NCBI GenBank assembly: GCA_019348475.1
Contig: JAHWJJ010000010.1
Coordinates: forward strand, 1-22,250
Length of the DNA stretch: 22,250 nucleotides
Reading direction: 5' to 3'
DNA from: Gemmatimonadota bacterium
GTDB lineage: Bacteria > Gemmatimonadota > Gemmatimonadetes > Longimicrobiales > Longimicrobiaceae
This document shows, in pieces, positions 6,201-14,540 of the stretch. Within the stretch, counting starts at the first letter, position 1. Each line of letters begins with the position of its first letter. Position numbers and translations under genes: made by a program. The notes below the pieces were generated by a model. The model worked only from the letters and a program-made list of their open reading frames with translations, ran no database searches and was not told the DNA's origin.

Positions 6201-8408
6201 ATGCCCAGGACAACCGCCCGCTTCGACACGCTGGCCGCCGCCCGGGGGTGGGAGGGCGAGGCGCGCAACGGCGCCGCCCGCTCCGCGCCCCGCGCCGCCG
6301 CCGAGCCCATGGACATCGAGACGCTGTTCGGCCAGCACACCTTTGGGCTGGCCGAGATGCGCGGCCGCCTTCCCAAGCAGGTGTACAGGGCCATCCTGCG
6401 CACCCTGGAGCACGGCGACCCGCTGGACCCCTCCGTCGCCGACGTCGTCGCGCTGGCGATGAAGGAGTGGGCGCTGGAAAAGGGCGCCAGCCACTTCACG
6501 CACTGGTTCCAGCCGCTCACCGGCAGCACGGCCGAGAAGCACGACAGCTTCATCACCCCCAACGAGGGCGGCGGCGCCGTGGCCGAGTTCAACGGCAAGG
6601 AGCTCATCCAGGGCGAGCCCGACGCGTCGTCGTTCCCCAGCGGCGGCCTGCGGGCCACCTTCGAGGCCCGCGGCTACACCGCGTGGGACCCCACCTCGCC
6701 CGCGTTCATCGTGGAGACGGGGGCGGGGTGTTACCTGTCCATCCCCACGGCGTTCGCGTCGTGGACGGGCGAGGCGCTCGACACCAAGATCCCCCTGCTG
6801 CGGTCGATGAACGCGCTCGCCACGCAGGCCCGGCGCGCGCTGGAGCTGTTCGGCGTGCGGGACGCGCGGGTGACGGCCACCTGCGGGCCCGAGCAGGAGT
6901 TCTTTCTGATCGACCAGGAGTTCTTCTACCGCCGGCCGGACCTGGTGACCACGGGTCGCACCCTGATCGGGGCCAGGCCGCCGCGCGGACAGGAGCTGGA
7001 GGACCACTACTTCGGCTCCATCCCCGACCGCGTGCTGGCCTTCATGATGGAGGTGGAGCGCGAGCTGTACCGGCTGGGCGTGCCCGTGAAGACGCGGCAC
7101 AACGAGGTGGCGCCGGGGCAGTTCGAGATGGCGCCCATCTACGAGAACGCCAACCTGGCGGCCGACCACCAGCAGCTGATGATGATCACGCTGCGCAAGG
7201 TGGCGCCCCGCTTCGGGCTGGCGGCGCTGCTGCACGAAAAGCCGTTCGCGGGGGTCAACGGCAGCGGCAAGCACCTCAACTGGTCGCTGGGCACCGAGAG
7301 CCAGAACCTGCTGGAGCCGGGCGACACGCCGCACGAGAACATGCAGTTCCTGTTCTTCTGCACGGCCGTGCTGCGCGCGGTGGACCGGCACCAGGACCTG
7401 ATCCGGGCGTCGGTGGCGCACGCGGGGAACGACCACCGGCTGGGCGCCAACGAGGCGCCGCCCGCCATCATCTCCGTCTTCCTGGGGACGCAGCTTACGG
7501 ACGTGCTGGAGCAGATCGAGCGCGCGGGGACGGCCACCGAAAGCAAGCAGGGCGGGCTGCTGGGGCTGGGCAGCCCGGTGCTGCCGCACCTGCCGCAGCA
7601 CGCCGGCGACCGCAACCGCACCAGCCCGTTCGCCTTTACGGGGAACAAGTTCGAGTTCCGCGCGCCGGGCTCCTCGCAGTCCGTCTCGTTCCCGGCCACG
7701 GTGCTCAACACCATCATGGCCGAGTCGCTGGACGAGCTGAGCACGGCGCTGGACGCGGAGCTGGCGAAGGGGGTGAGCTTTGAGGACGCGCTGAGGCGGC
7801 TGATCGCGGAAGAGGTGCGGCGGGTGAAGCGCATCGTCTTCAACGGCGACGGCTACAGCCAGGAGTGGCAGGACGAGGCCGCCCGGCGCGGCCTGCTGAA
7901 CCTGCGCACCACGCTGGACGCGCTGGAGACGCTCCCCTCGGACAAGAACCGGGCGCTGTTCGAAAAGTACGGCGTGCTGACGCACCGCGAGCTGGAGAGC
8001 CGGCACGAGATCGCGCTGGACCAGTACTTCAAGACGGTGAACATCGAGGGCGAGACCACGGCCGACATGGCCGGCACCATGATCCTGCCCGCGGCGGTGC
8101 GCTACCTGAACGACCTGGTGGCGGCGGCGGACCGCACCCGCACGCTGGGGGTGGAGACGCGCGGCCTTACGCGCACGGTACAGATCGTCAACGAGCTGGT
8201 GGACGAGATGCGCGACGCGCTGGACGCCCTGGTGGCCCAGAACGCGGAGCTGGGCGGCGAGACGGTGCACAGCAAGGCGTACCACGTGCGCGACAACGTG
8301 GTCCCCGCCATGCTGCGCGTCCGCGCCGCCGCCGACCGCCTGGAAAAGGTGGTGCCGGACGACTACTGGCCCCTGCCCACGTACCGCGACATGCTATTCG
8401 TGAAGTAG
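6201..8408 (+). CDS. glnN: Type III glutamine synthetase (GlnN)
   Basis: A 735-residue enzyme catalysing ATP-dependent formation of glutamine from glutamate and ammonia. Its length matches type III enzymes (about 700-730), not the 450-residue type I. Type III blocks are clear: [20 protein letters not shown] (98-117), [20 protein letters not shown] (137-156), the metal-site Glu pair in GPEQEFFL (229-236), NEVAPGQFE (301-309), and the ATP/glutamate-site [15 protein letters not shown] (351-365). The helical C-terminal region is complete. About 35 Ala/Arg-rich residues precede the conserved start, so a downstream ATG at 6309 is an alternative; ATG 6201 has GAGG at 6193-6196. It follows the Lrp gene and is closed by a strong terminator. 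It probably recaptures ammonium, including that released by the asparaginase upstream. Confidence 0.95.
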   Translation: MPRTTARFDTLAAARGWEGEARNGAARSAPRAAAEPMDIETLFGQHTFGLAEMRGRLPKQVYRAILRTLEHGDPLDPSVADVVALAMKEWALEKGASHFTHWFQPLTGSTAEKHDSFITPNEGGGAVAEFNGKELIQGEPDASSFPSGGLRATFEARGYTAWDPTSPAFIVETGAGCYLSIPTAFASWTGEALDTKIPLLRSMNALATQARRALELFGVRDARVTATCGPEQEFFLIDQEFFYRRPDLVTTGRTLIGARPPRGQELEDHYFGSIPDRVLAFMMEVERELYRLGVPVKTRHNEVAPGQFEMAPIYENANLAADHQQLMMITLRKVAPRFGLAALLHEKPFAGVNGSGKHLNWSLGTESQNLLEPGDTPHENMQFLFFCTAVLRAVDRHQDLIRASVAHAGNDHRLGANEAPPAIISVFLGTQLTDVLEQIERAGTATESKQGGLLGLGSPVLPHLPQHAGDRNRTSPFAFTGNKFEFRAPGSSQSVSFPATVLNTIMAESLDELSTALDAELAKGVSFEDALRRLIAEEVRRVKRIVFNGDGYSQEWQDEAARRGLLNLRTTLDALETLPSDKNRALFEKYGVLTHRELESRHEIALDQYFKTVNIEGETTADMAGTMILPAAVRYLNDLVAAADRTRTLGVETRGLTRTVQIVNELVDEMRDALDALVAQNAELGGETVHSKAYHVRDNVVPAMLRVRAAADRLEKVVPDDYWPLPTYRDMLFVK

Positions 8409-8434
8409 CGCGGATCGGGATCATCGATGCAGGA

Positions 8435-8466
8435 GAGGGCCGCCCGCGAGGGCGGCCCTCCTTTTT
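8435..8466 (+). terminator. Strong Rho-independent terminator after glnN
   Basis: AGGGCCGCCC (8436-8445) pairs perfectly with GGGCGGCCCT (8450-8459) across a GCGA tetraloop, with one further G-C pair outside. A CCTTTTT run follows (T-run 8462-8466). The position 27 bases after the glnN stop is typical of intrinsic termination. Confidence 0.92.
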
Positions 8467-8976
8467 GCACGCGGAGCCGCGGGGAATCATACGGATCGCG
8501 GAGGATCATTCTGGAATCCGCCCCCGACAGGCCGTCATCCCCGATCGGCCGCAATAGAAAGTCGTCAGGGGAAGGCGGGCAGCGCTGGATGGATGGGCGT
8601 GCGACGGCCGGAGGCGGACCGGATGGGATCGGCAGGATGCAGGCGTCCCCTGGTAAAGAGAATGCTGCCGGCGAAGGGACGGGATCCGCATTTTTTCTGG
8701 ATGGGCACGGATCTAGGTGGCGCGGCGCATGCCCCGCCGGGGCACATCACACCCGATTGCGATCTTTAAAAGGCCGCCCCGGCTGGACGGGGGCCAACAG
8801 TGTGAAGACGGCCGCGTCATCAACCGGATGAGGAAGACGGTGTCGAAAGCACGAACTCGGGCTGGAAGTTCGTGCCAGAACTTCTGTTTTTGAGATCTGA
8901 TAGAACAACGAGGCGCGGAAGGACATCTCCCCCCGCGCCGCGTTCGTTTCTTCCGCGGCTCCGTGCGAAGGTCGTC
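8467..8976. other. Intergenic region between converging genes; overlapping hairpins, no gene found
   Basis: Short frames here are unconvincing on both strands. The main structure is at 8849-8891, where two mutually exclusive hairpins can form. Arms 8849-8857/8867-8875 make a 9-base-pair stem; arms 8865-8871/8878-8884 make a 7-base-pair stem followed by TGTTTTT (8885-8891). The second looks like a plus-strand terminator well downstream of the glnN terminator; the first could end the minus-strand gene at 8977. A small RNA ending at 8891 is possible but unsupported by a clear promoter. Confidence 0.45.
8865..8891 (+). terminator. Plus-strand terminator-like hairpin with T-tract
   Basis: GAAGTTC (8865-8871) pairs with GAACTTC (8878-8884), followed by TGTTTTT. 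The stem is AT-richer than the glnN terminator. It overlaps an alternative stem (8849-8875) that would serve transcripts from the opposite strand. Confidence 0.4.
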
Positions 8977-9336
8977 TCAGCCCTGCGGCTCGCGGACCTC
9001 GACGTCCACCTGGAACCAGTCCTTGAACCCCATGGCCAGCTCCGGGCCGGCGTAGCGAAGGACGCCGCGGTGCCACCAGGGGCCGTCCTCCGGGCCCACC
9101 TGCACCCCGGGCTGCAGCAGCGCCCGGAACTGGGCGTCGATCTCGGCCACCTGCGCGGGCAGGTCGGGGTCGGCGCCTTCGTCCAGCGTGGCCTGCAGGC
9201 GGTCGCGCACGGACAGGTCGTTGTGGTATTCGTACGCGTTCCACGCGTAGCCCGCCTCGCACGCGCGCACAAAGTCGCGCCACTCGTCCAGCAGCGTCTC
9301 GGTGCGCTCGTGGAGCGCTTCCTCGTGCGTGTTCAT
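8977..9336 (-). CDS. Hypothetical acidic protein, 119 aa
   Basis: The frame runs from ATG 9336 to TGA at 8977. The N-terminal half is helical and amphipathic (MNTHEEALHERTETLLDEWR onward), rich in Glu/Asp; the C-terminal half has aromatic residues (GPWWHRGVLRYAGPELAMGF, then KDWFQVDVEVREPQG) suggesting a compact mixed alpha/beta end. No signal peptide or membrane segment is present, so it should be cytosolic. The only in-frame ATG that leaves the upstream promoter region free is at 9336; no strong ribosome binding site is visible. An extended -10-like element lies about 60 bases upstream. It is monocistronic, divergent from the peroxiredoxin gene and convergent with glnN. I do not recognise the family. 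Confidence 0.65.
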   Translation of the reverse strand: MNTHEEALHERTETLLDEWRDFVRACEAGYAWNAYEYHNDLSVRDRLQATLDEGADPDLPAQVAEIDAQFRALLQPGVQVGPEDGPWWHRGVLRYAGPELAMGFKDWFQVDVEVREPQG

Positions 9337-9394
9337 CGGCCGGTCGGGGCTGAGGCTCGCGCCCCCGCCGGGGTCGGGCGGGCGGCGTGAATCA

Positions 9395-9403
9395 AATCTA
9401 ACA
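9395..9403 (-). promoter_or_regulatory. Possible extended -10 promoter for the 119-aa gene
   Basis: On the minus strand TG-T-TAGATT fits the extended -10 pattern TGnTAnnnT, inside an AT-rich island between the divergent genes. No good -35 is seen. The leader to ATG 9336 would be about 50 bases. Confidence 0.3.
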
Positions 9404-9446
9404 CGCTCGCACGTTGAATGCCGCCCCCGCGGGGGGACGCCGCTCG

Positions 9447-9475
9447 TTGCCGCGCGCGCCCGCCGGTGCCATCTT
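9447..9475 (+). promoter_or_regulatory. Possible sigma-70-type promoter for the peroxiredoxin gene
   Basis: TTGCCG (9447-9452) and CATCTT (9470-9475) with a 17-base spacer. The layout and -10 ending resemble the promoters proposed before purN, larC and pyrD. Transcription would start near 9482, about 68 bases before the ATG. Confidence 0.35.
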
Positions 9476-9549
9476 GGCCCCGTGGCGCCCGGAACCGGGT
9501 TTCCGTCCCGCCGCCATCGTATCGAAAGAACATTCCAAGGAGCGGATCC

Positions 9550-9990
9550 ATGGCCGAAGGGCTTCTGCCGGTGGGAAGCGAGGCGCCGGTGTTCACGGCG
9601 CAGACCACGGACGGCGAGCGGGTGTCGCTGCCGGATTTTCGCGGCACGCAGTCCGTGGTGCTGATGTTCTATCCCATGGACGACACGCCGGGATGCACGA
9701 AGCAGATGTGCCTGGCGCGCGACGAGGGGGCCCGGTACACCGAGGCCGGCGTGGCGCGCTTCGGGGTGAACCCGGGAAGCCTGGAAAGCCACGTGCAGTT
9801 CCGCGACAAGTATTCGCTGGACTTTCCGCTGATCGTGGATCAGGACGCGGAGATCGCCTCCGCGTACGGCGTGCTGACGGACCGGGGCGTGGCGCGCGCC
9901 ACCTACCTGATCGACCGCGACGGCCGCATCGCCTACGCGCAGCCGGGAACGCACGGCGCCGACGAGGTGCTGGGGGCGCTCCGTGGCTGA
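9550..9990 (+). CDS. bcp: Bcp/PrxQ-type thiol peroxidase (peroxiredoxin)
   Basis: A 146-residue AhpC/TSA-fold peroxiredoxin that reduces hydrogen peroxide and organic hydroperoxides with thiol reductants. The active-site block DDTPGCTKQMC places the peroxidatic Cys at 49 and the resolving Cys at 54. The Cys-x4-Cys spacing is diagnostic of the atypical 2-Cys Bcp/PrxQ group, which forms an intramolecular disulfide. The later ATYLIDRDGRIAYAQ strand is also typical. ATG 9550 has AAGGAG at 9536-9541 eight bases upstream; the long frame upstream is spurious. No signal peptide, so cytoplasmic. The downstream metallo-hydrolase gene begins inside this gene (8-base overlap), implying one transcript and coupled translation. 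The family call is firm; the symbol is by family resemblance. Confidence 0.92.
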   Translation: MAEGLLPVGSEAPVFTAQTTDGERVSLPDFRGTQSVVLMFYPMDDTPGCTKQMCLARDEGARYTEAGVARFGVNPGSLESHVQFRDKYSLDFPLIVDQDAEIASAYGVLTDRGVARATYLIDRDGRIAYAQPGTHGADEVLGALRG

Positions 9991-10660
9991 GGCGCGCGGC
10001 GCGGGCGAGGTCACCGTCCGCTCGTTCACCGGCGGCGTCTTCGCCGAGAACACCTACCTGGTCGCCTGCGCGCGCACCGGCGCCGGCATCCTGGTGGATC
10101 CCGGCGCGGCGGCGGCGGAGGCGGTGGCCGCGGCGCGCGCGGCGGGCGTCGCCATCGAGAAAATCGTGCTGACGCACGCGCACCTGGATCACGTGGAGGG
10201 CATCCCCGCCGCCCGGCGCGCACTGCCGGACGCGCCCGTCCTGCTGCACCCCGCCGACCGGCAGCTGTACGAGGCGGCCCCCTTGCAGGCGCAGATGTTC
10301 GGGGTGCCGCTGCAGCCGCTGCCGCCCGTGGACGGCGAGCTGGTGGTGGGGGAGGCGGTGCGCTTCGGCGACTGCGCGCTGCAGATCCGGTTCGCGCCGG
10401 GGCACGCGCCGGGGCACGTGATCCTGGTGGGCGACGGTGTGGCGCTGGTGGGCGACGTGATCTTCGCCGGTTCCATCGGCCGCACGGACCTGCCCGGGGG
10501 CGACTTCGCCACGCTGATGCGCTCCATCCGCGAGCAGGTGCTCACGTTGCCGGACGAGACCACGCTGCACACGGGGCACGGGCCCGACACCACGGTGAGG
10601 CACGAGCGCGTCAGCAATCCGTTCGTCACCGGCGTGTACGGCGGCGGCGGATTCGCATGA
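9983..10660 (+). CDS. Metallo-beta-lactamase-fold hydrolase, glyoxalase II-like
   Basis: A 225-residue protein with the complete MBL metal-binding set: THAHLDH (64-70; His65, His67, Asp69, His70), His141 in APGHAPGH, Asp158 in LVGDVIF, and His199 in HTGHGPDT. The GSIGRTDLPGGD block (163-174) is typical of the glyoxalase II-like YcbL/Gloxalase group, which hydrolyses thioesters such as S-lactoylglutathione. The actual substrate is not fixed by sequence; thiol-ester or persulfide chemistry would suit its coupling to a thiol peroxidase. GTG 9983 lies within the bcp gene as GTGGCTGA, whose TGA ends bcp. A hairpin with a short T-run follows the stop. Confidence 0.9.
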   Translation: MAEARGAGEVTVRSFTGGVFAENTYLVACARTGAGILVDPGAAAAEAVAAARAAGVAIEKIVLTHAHLDHVEGIPAARRALPDAPVLLHPADRQLYEAAPLQAQMFGVPLQPLPPVDGELVVGEAVRFGDCALQIRFAPGHAPGHVILVGDGVALVGDVIFAGSIGRTDLPGGDFATLMRSIREQVLTLPDETTLHTGHGPDTTVRHERVSNPFVTGVYGGGGFA

Positions 10661-10682
10661 TCCCGGCGGCGGCACGGAACGG

Positions 10683-10727
10683 CGCGGAGCCGGGGGATGG
10701 AACTTTCTGCCGCGGCTCCGCGTTTGT
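10683..10727 (+). terminator. Probable terminator after the peroxiredoxin-hydrolase pair
   Basis: CGCGGAGCCG (10683-10692) is exactly complementary to CGGCTCCGCG (10713-10722), followed by TTTGT. The loop is long (20 bases), so efficiency is uncertain, but the position 22 bases after the hydrolase stop fits. Confidence 0.55.
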
Positions 10728-10773
10728 GCGTGCGGCGCTCCCGCCCCTGCCGCTCCCCCGAACCGCTGGACGG

Positions 10774-11391
10774 ATGAACACTCGCGGATGGATCGCGCTG
10801 GCCGCGATGCTCCTGCTGGCCCCCGGCCTTCGCGCGCAGACGGCGGACGCAGACACCGCCGCCGCCGGCCCCGCCCTGGCCGACACGGCCGCGGCCGACC
10901 CGGTGCGCGGCTTTGTCCACGAGCTGGCGGACCCGCTGGCGCTGTCGAACGCGCTGGTGCTGGGGCTGTACGACCACGTGCGCACCCGGCCGTACGAGTG
11001 GGGCGGGGGACTGGACGCGCTGACGCAGCGCATCGCCTCGCGTGCGGGGGGGCACGTGATCGGCACGTCGGTGCGGCATGGGCTGGCGGCGGCGCTGGGG
11101 CGCTCGACCGAGTTCGAGCCGTGCCGCGGCTGCGCCAGCGCCGAGGACCGCGTGGCCCACGCGCTGGTGGAAACCTTTACGGACCGGGACGCCGCCGGCC
11201 GCCGGGTGATCTCCGAACCCTACCTTGCCGGCACCTACGCCGGCGCCCTCGCCCCCGCCCTGTGGCACCCGGACAGCACCCTGGCCGACGGGCTCAAGGC
11301 GGGTACCTGGTCCCTCCTCTTCACCGCCGCCGGGCGCGTGCTGTTCGCGCTGGTGGAGCCGCTGGCTGTGGGAGAGGGGGAGGGGCGGTAG
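10774..11391 (+). CDS. Exported protein of unknown function, 205 aa
   Basis: ATG 10774 opens a clean signal peptide (MNTRGWIALAAMLLLAPGLR, then AQ; cleavage probably after residue 21). A low-complexity Ala/Asp linker (about 22-45) leads into a globular helical domain with LSNALVLGLYDHVRTRPYEW and GGHVIGTSVRHGLAAALG. A CRGC pair in the middle could bind metal or form a disulfide, and a hydrophobic stretch lies near the end. The track-length version from 10657 would put a poorly coding 39 residues ahead of the signal peptide, so I reject it. The ribosome binding site is weak (GGACGG). Periplasmic or cell-surface location is expected. I do not recognise the family. The hairpin upstream suggests its own transcript. 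Confidence 0.7.
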   Translation: MNTRGWIALAAMLLLAPGLRAQTADADTAAAGPALADTAAADPVRGFVHELADPLALSNALVLGLYDHVRTRPYEWGGGLDALTQRIASRAGGHVIGTSVRHGLAAALGRSTEFEPCRGCASAEDRVAHALVETFTDRDAAGRRVISEPYLAGTYAGALAPALWHPDSTLADGLKAGTWSLLFTAAGRVLFALVEPLAVGEGEGR

Positions 11392-11460
11392 GGCGGGGGG
11401 CGGACCACGGCGGACGGGGCGGGACCGGCGCCATGGGCGGGCGCCACCGGCGCCGCCACG

Positions 11461-11500
11461 GGCGCCCACCGGCGCCCACCGGCGCCCACCGGCGCCCACG
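11461..11500. repeat. Decamer tandem repeat
   Basis: Four consecutive copies of ggcgcccacc (the last ends in g), preceded by two degenerate units. It lies between the exported-protein gene and hairpin-repeat copy A. It is non-coding and liable to copy-number change. Confidence 0.9.
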
Positions 11501-11580
11501 GGCTGAAGCCCGCGGCTGGGACTGCCATAAGCCCCGTCTCGGCTCGTTACACTCGCCGAACGGGGCTTCAACCGCTCGGG
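11499..11580 (+). repeat. Dispersed double-hairpin repeat, copy A
   Basis: About 82 bases, 73 identical without gaps to copy B at 14318-14399. It folds as two hairpins: CGGGC-TGAA-GCCCG (11499-11512) and a longer stem AAGCCCCGT (11529-11537)/ACGGGGCTT (11560-11568) with inner TCGGC/GCCGA. Several differences from copy B are compensatory, so the fold seems conserved. It sits upstream of purN; copies B and C lie after purH. Confidence 0.85.
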
Positions 11581-11666
11581 TGCGCCGGGCCCGTGCGTTC
11601 CGCCGCTGGCGTGTCAATGCAAGGAACACCGCTCCAGCAGGCTTCTTCGTGCGGCGGCGGATTCCG

Positions 11667-11695
11667 TTGACGCTCTCCGGCCGCGCGCCTATCTT
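11667..11695 (+). promoter_or_regulatory. Predicted sigma-70-type promoter of purN
   Basis: TTGACG (11667-11672), a 17-base spacer, then TATCTT (11690-11695): 5 of 6 and 4 of 6 consensus matches. Transcription would start near 11702, giving a leader of under 30 bases to the TTG start of purN, which supports that start. Confidence 0.6.
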
Positions 11696-11729
11696 CGCCC
11701 CTCTTTTTCCACCCGCCGCGGGCCCGGAG

Positions 11730-12461
11730 TTGAGCACACACGCGCGCATCGCCGTCCTCGCCAGCGGCGGGGGAAGCAACCTGCAGGCGCTGATCGACCG
11801 CCTGAACGCGGACCCGCAGGCGCCCGCGCGCGTGGAACTGGTGGTGGGCTCGCGGGCGGGGATCGGCGCCGTTCAGCGGGCGGAGCGCGCGGGCATTCCC
11901 GCGATGGCGCTGGACGCGCGGACGCTGGCGCCGGAGGCGTTCTGCGCCGGGCTGGCGGAGGCGCTGCAGTCGCACGGCATCGACCTGATCGTCCTTGCGG
12001 GGTGGCTGCAGCTGGTGCCGGCGGAGGTGGTGCGCCGCTTTCAGGGGCGGATGATCAACGTGCATCCCGCGCTCCTTCCCGCGTTCGGGGGACGCGGGAT
12101 GTACGGCATGCGGGTGCACCGCGCGGTGCTGGAGTCCGGGGTCCGCGTCACCGGCGCGACGGTGCACTTCGTGGACGAGGCGTACGACCAGGGGGCGGTG
12201 ATCGCGCAGTGGCCCGTCCCCGTGCTCCCGGGTGACACGCCGGAATCCCTGGCCGCGCGCGTGCTCGCCGTGGAGCACCGCATCCTCCCCCTCGCGGTGG
12301 AAGCGCTGGCGCGGGAGCCGGCTGTGCCCGTGTGGATCCAGGGGGAGCCGCTCGCCTTCGACCTGGTCTCCGCCCCGGCCCCCGCGGACGCGTCCATCCG
12401 CCGGACCCTGCGCCTGGCCCCGGGCGCCGCCGGTGCGCCTGGCGATCCCCGCCGCGACTGA
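11730..12461 (+). CDS. purN: Phosphoribosylglycinamide formyltransferase
   Basis: Third step of de novo purine synthesis: transfers a formyl group from 10-formyltetrahydrofolate to GAR. SGGGSN (12-17) is the phosphate-binding loop; catalytic Asn110 and His112 lie in MINVHPALLPAF and Asp153 in DEAYDQG, all correctly spaced. Start choice: TTG at 11730 puts the first beta strand (RIAVLASGGG) at the usual distance and lies just after a good promoter; no nearby ATG or GTG would keep the fold. GGAG directly abuts the TTG, so initiation may be weak or leader-dependent. At 243 residues it exceeds the usual 190-215 by a Pro/Ala-rich C-terminal tail from about residue 200. The next gene, purH, also uses 10-formyltetrahydrofolate. 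The 268-base gap between them holds small GC-rich inverted repeats and no gene. Confidence 0.93.
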   Translation: MSTHARIAVLASGGGSNLQALIDRLNADPQAPARVELVVGSRAGIGAVQRAERAGIPAMALDARTLAPEAFCAGLAEALQSHGIDLIVLAGWLQLVPAEVVRRFQGRMINVHPALLPAFGGRGMYGMRVHRAVLESGVRVTGATVHFVDEAYDQGAVIAQWPVPVLPGDTPESLAARVLAVEHRILPLAVEALAREPAVPVWIQGEPLAFDLVSAPAPADASIRRTLRLAPGAAGAPGDPRRD

Positions 12462-12729
12462 ATCGCCCGCTCGAAACTCGCCGCAAGCGCCTCGTCCGCT
12501 GCGGTGAGCGAATGACGTTCTCCCTCTCCGCGAGGAAGGAGCGGGGAGGGGCCGGGGGCGGGGCCCTCGCCGGGGGACGGGCGGACGTCCAGCCGCGGGA
12601 GCGAGTGAAGTTCGCCGCTGGAAAGGCGCAAAGTCCGCCTGCGTGGACTGCATGGGCGAGGGCGGCGCGCGTGAGTTCGGCCGCGGCGCACGCGGCCGGA
12701 TGCAGCTGGATCTACATCGGAATGGACCA

Positions 12730-14301
12730 ATGCCTCGCGCACTGCTGAGCGTATCGGACAAGACGGGCGTCGTGGAGCTTGCCCGTGAGCTGCACGGGCG
12801 CGGCTGGACGCTGCTTTCCACGGGGGGCACCGCGCGCACGCTGCGCGACGCCGGGCTCGCCGTCACGGAAGTGAGCGAGGTCACCGGCCATCCGGAGATG
12901 ATGGAGGGGCGGGTGAAGACGCTGCACCCCGCCGTGCACGCCGGCCTCCTCGGCCGCCGCGACAACGCGCAGGACGTGGCGCAGATGGCGGCGCACGGGT
13001 ACGAGGCCATCGACTTGGTCGCCGTGAACCTGTACCCGTTCCGCGAAACGGTCGCGCGGCCCGGCGCCAGCCTGGCGGAGGCGATCGAGAACATCGACAT
13101 CGGCGGCCCGTCCATGCTGCGCTCCGCGGCCAAGCACCACGCCAGCGTCTGGGTGGTCGTGGATCCGGCGGACTACTCGACGGTGCTGGCGGCGATGGAC
13201 TCCGGGGATGAGGAGCGCGCGCTCACCATCCGGCGGCGGCTGGCGGCAAAGGTCTACGCGCACACGTCCGAGTACGACGGCGCCATCGCCGGCTACCTGT
13301 CGCGCGCGCTGGAGGGCGGGGAAGCGGGTGGACCCACGGAATTCCCACGCAGCGTCACCGTCTCGCTGCGGAAGGTGCAGGACCTTCGCTACGGCGAGAA
13401 CCCCGACCAGCCCGCCGCCTTCTACCGCGACGAGGCGGCGTCCGGCGGGCTGCCGGCGCTGCGGCAGCTGCACGGCAAGGAGCTGTCGTTCATCAACCTG
13501 CTGGACGTGGAGGGCGCGCTGCAGGCCGTAAGCGCGTGGGAGGGGAGTGGGCTGGCTGCATGCGCCATCGTCAAGCACACCACACCGTGCGGCATCGCCG
13601 TGGGCGCGGACGCGGCGGAGGCGTATCAGAAGGCGCTCTCGACGGACCCGGTGAGCGCGTTCGGCTGCGTGATCGCGTTCAACGTGCCGGTTTCGGAAGA
13701 GGCGGCGGTGCTGATGCGTCCGAACTACGTGGAAGTGATCGCCGCGCCGTCGTTCGCGGACGCGGCGCTGCGGCTGCTGGCGGAGAAAAAGAACCTGCGC
13801 CTGCTGGAGCTCCCCTCGCTCGCGGGGGCTGACGATGGCCTGGACTGGAAGCGCGTCCGCGGCGGGTTCGTGGCCCAGCGGCGGCCCTCCGCGCAGTTTC
13901 CGGAGGATGGATGGCGTACCGTCACGCAGCGCCAGCCGTCACCGGAGGAGATGGACGACCTGCGCTTCGCCTGGCGCGCCGTGGCGCCGGTGAAGAGCAA
14001 CGCGATCGTGCTGGCGCGCGGGGGGATGGCGGTGGGCATCGGCGCGGGGCAGATGAGCCGCGTGGACAGCTCGCGGATCGCGGTGATGAAGGCGCGCGAC
14101 AACGGGTTCGACCTGGCGGGGGCGGCGCTGGCGTCGGACGCGTTCTTTCCGTTCCGGGACGGGGTGGATGCGGCGGCGCAGGCCGGGGTGCGCGCGATCA
14201 TTCAGCCCGGCGGCTCGGTCCGCGACGACGAGGTGATCGCCGCCGCCGACGAGCACGGCATCGCGATGGTGTTCACCGGGCGGCGGCTGTTCCGGCACTG
14301 A
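12730..14301 (+). CDS. purH: Bifunctional AICAR formyltransferase/IMP cyclohydrolase
   Basis: Catalyses the last two steps to IMP. The 523-residue length is standard. The N-terminal MGS-like cyclohydrolase domain (about 1-200) shows [40 protein letters not shown] and [17 protein letters not shown]. The AICAR transformylase domain follows with the catalytic Lys282-His283 in [12 protein letters not shown], then [20 protein letters not shown] and the terminal [14 protein letters not shown] 12730 gives the usual start ([13 protein letters not shown]); an in-frame ATG at 12700 would add ten residues. The ribosome binding site is weak. Together with purN upstream it makes a purine unit bracketed by hairpin-repeat copies A and B. 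Confidence 0.96.
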   Translation: MPRALLSVSDKTGVVELARELHGRGWTLLSTGGTARTLRDAGLAVTEVSEVTGHPEMMEGRVKTLHPAVHAGLLGRRDNAQDVAQMAAHGYEAIDLVAVNLYPFRETVARPGASLAEAIENIDIGGPSMLRSAAKHHASVWVVVDPADYSTVLAAMDSGDEERALTIRRRLAAKVYAHTSEYDGAIAGYLSRALEGGEAGGPTEFPRSVTVSLRKVQDLRYGENPDQPAAFYRDEAASGGLPALRQLHGKELSFINLLDVEGALQAVSAWEGSGLAACAIVKHTTPCGIAVGADAAEAYQKALSTDPVSAFGCVIAFNVPVSEEAAVLMRPNYVEVIAAPSFADAALRLLAEKKNLRLLELPSLAGADDGLDWKRVRGGFVAQRRPSAQFPEDGWRTVTQRQPSPEEMDDLRFAWRAVAPVKSNAIVLARGGMAVGIGAGQMSRVDSSRIAVMKARDNGFDLAGAALASDAFFPFRDGVDAAAQAGVRAIIQPGGSVRDDEVIAAADEHGIAMVFTGRRLFRH

Positions 14302-14317
14302 GGCGGGTTTCGGCCCG

Positions 14318-14399
14318 CGGGTTGAAACCCGCGGCTGGAACTGCCATAAGCCCGGTCTCGGCTCGGTACACTCGCCGAACCGGGCTTCACCTGCTCCGG
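14318..14399 (+). repeat. Dispersed double-hairpin repeat, copy B
   Basis: Same orientation as copy A, 17 bases after the purH stop. Hairpins are CGGGT-TGAA-ACCCG (14318-14331) and AAGCCCGGT (14348-14356)/ACCGGGCTT (14379-14387). The long stem may help end the purH transcript, though there is no T-run. Confidence 0.85.
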
Positions 14400-14430
14400 G
14401 CGCACAGGTCCTCCGCGGACCACACGAGAC

Positions 14431-14505
14431 GGGGTTGAAGCCCGGTTCGGCGAGGAACGAGCCGGGACCGGGCTTGTCGCCTTCCCAGCAGCGGCTTCAC
14501 CCGCT
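14431..14505 (-). repeat. Dispersed double-hairpin repeat, inverted diverged copy C
   Basis: The reverse complement matches copies A and B with a few small gaps, clearest in the long stem (AAGCCCGGT...ACCGGGCTT) and its inner TCGGC/GCCG-type pairing. Lying head-to-head with copy B, it could pair with it into one large hairpin downstream of purH. Confidence 0.65.
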
Positions 14506-14540
14506 CATCACGGGCTGGGCCAGGGCGAAGCCCTTACTCC

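Noticed and set aside
5930..7783. 617-codon plus-strand frame overlapping glnN
   Set aside because: Out-of-frame shadow of the lrp and glnN genes, low complexity Arg/Ala/Gly composition.
5586..8285. 899-codon open frame on the minus strand opposite Lrp and glnN
   Set aside because: It is the antisense shadow of two clearly identified genes in GC-rich DNA; the translation is Arg/His/Val-rich and lacks any domain.
10189..11571. 460-codon minus-strand frame
   Set aside because: Shadow across the hydrolase and exported-protein genes and the tandem decamers; no domain or sensible start.
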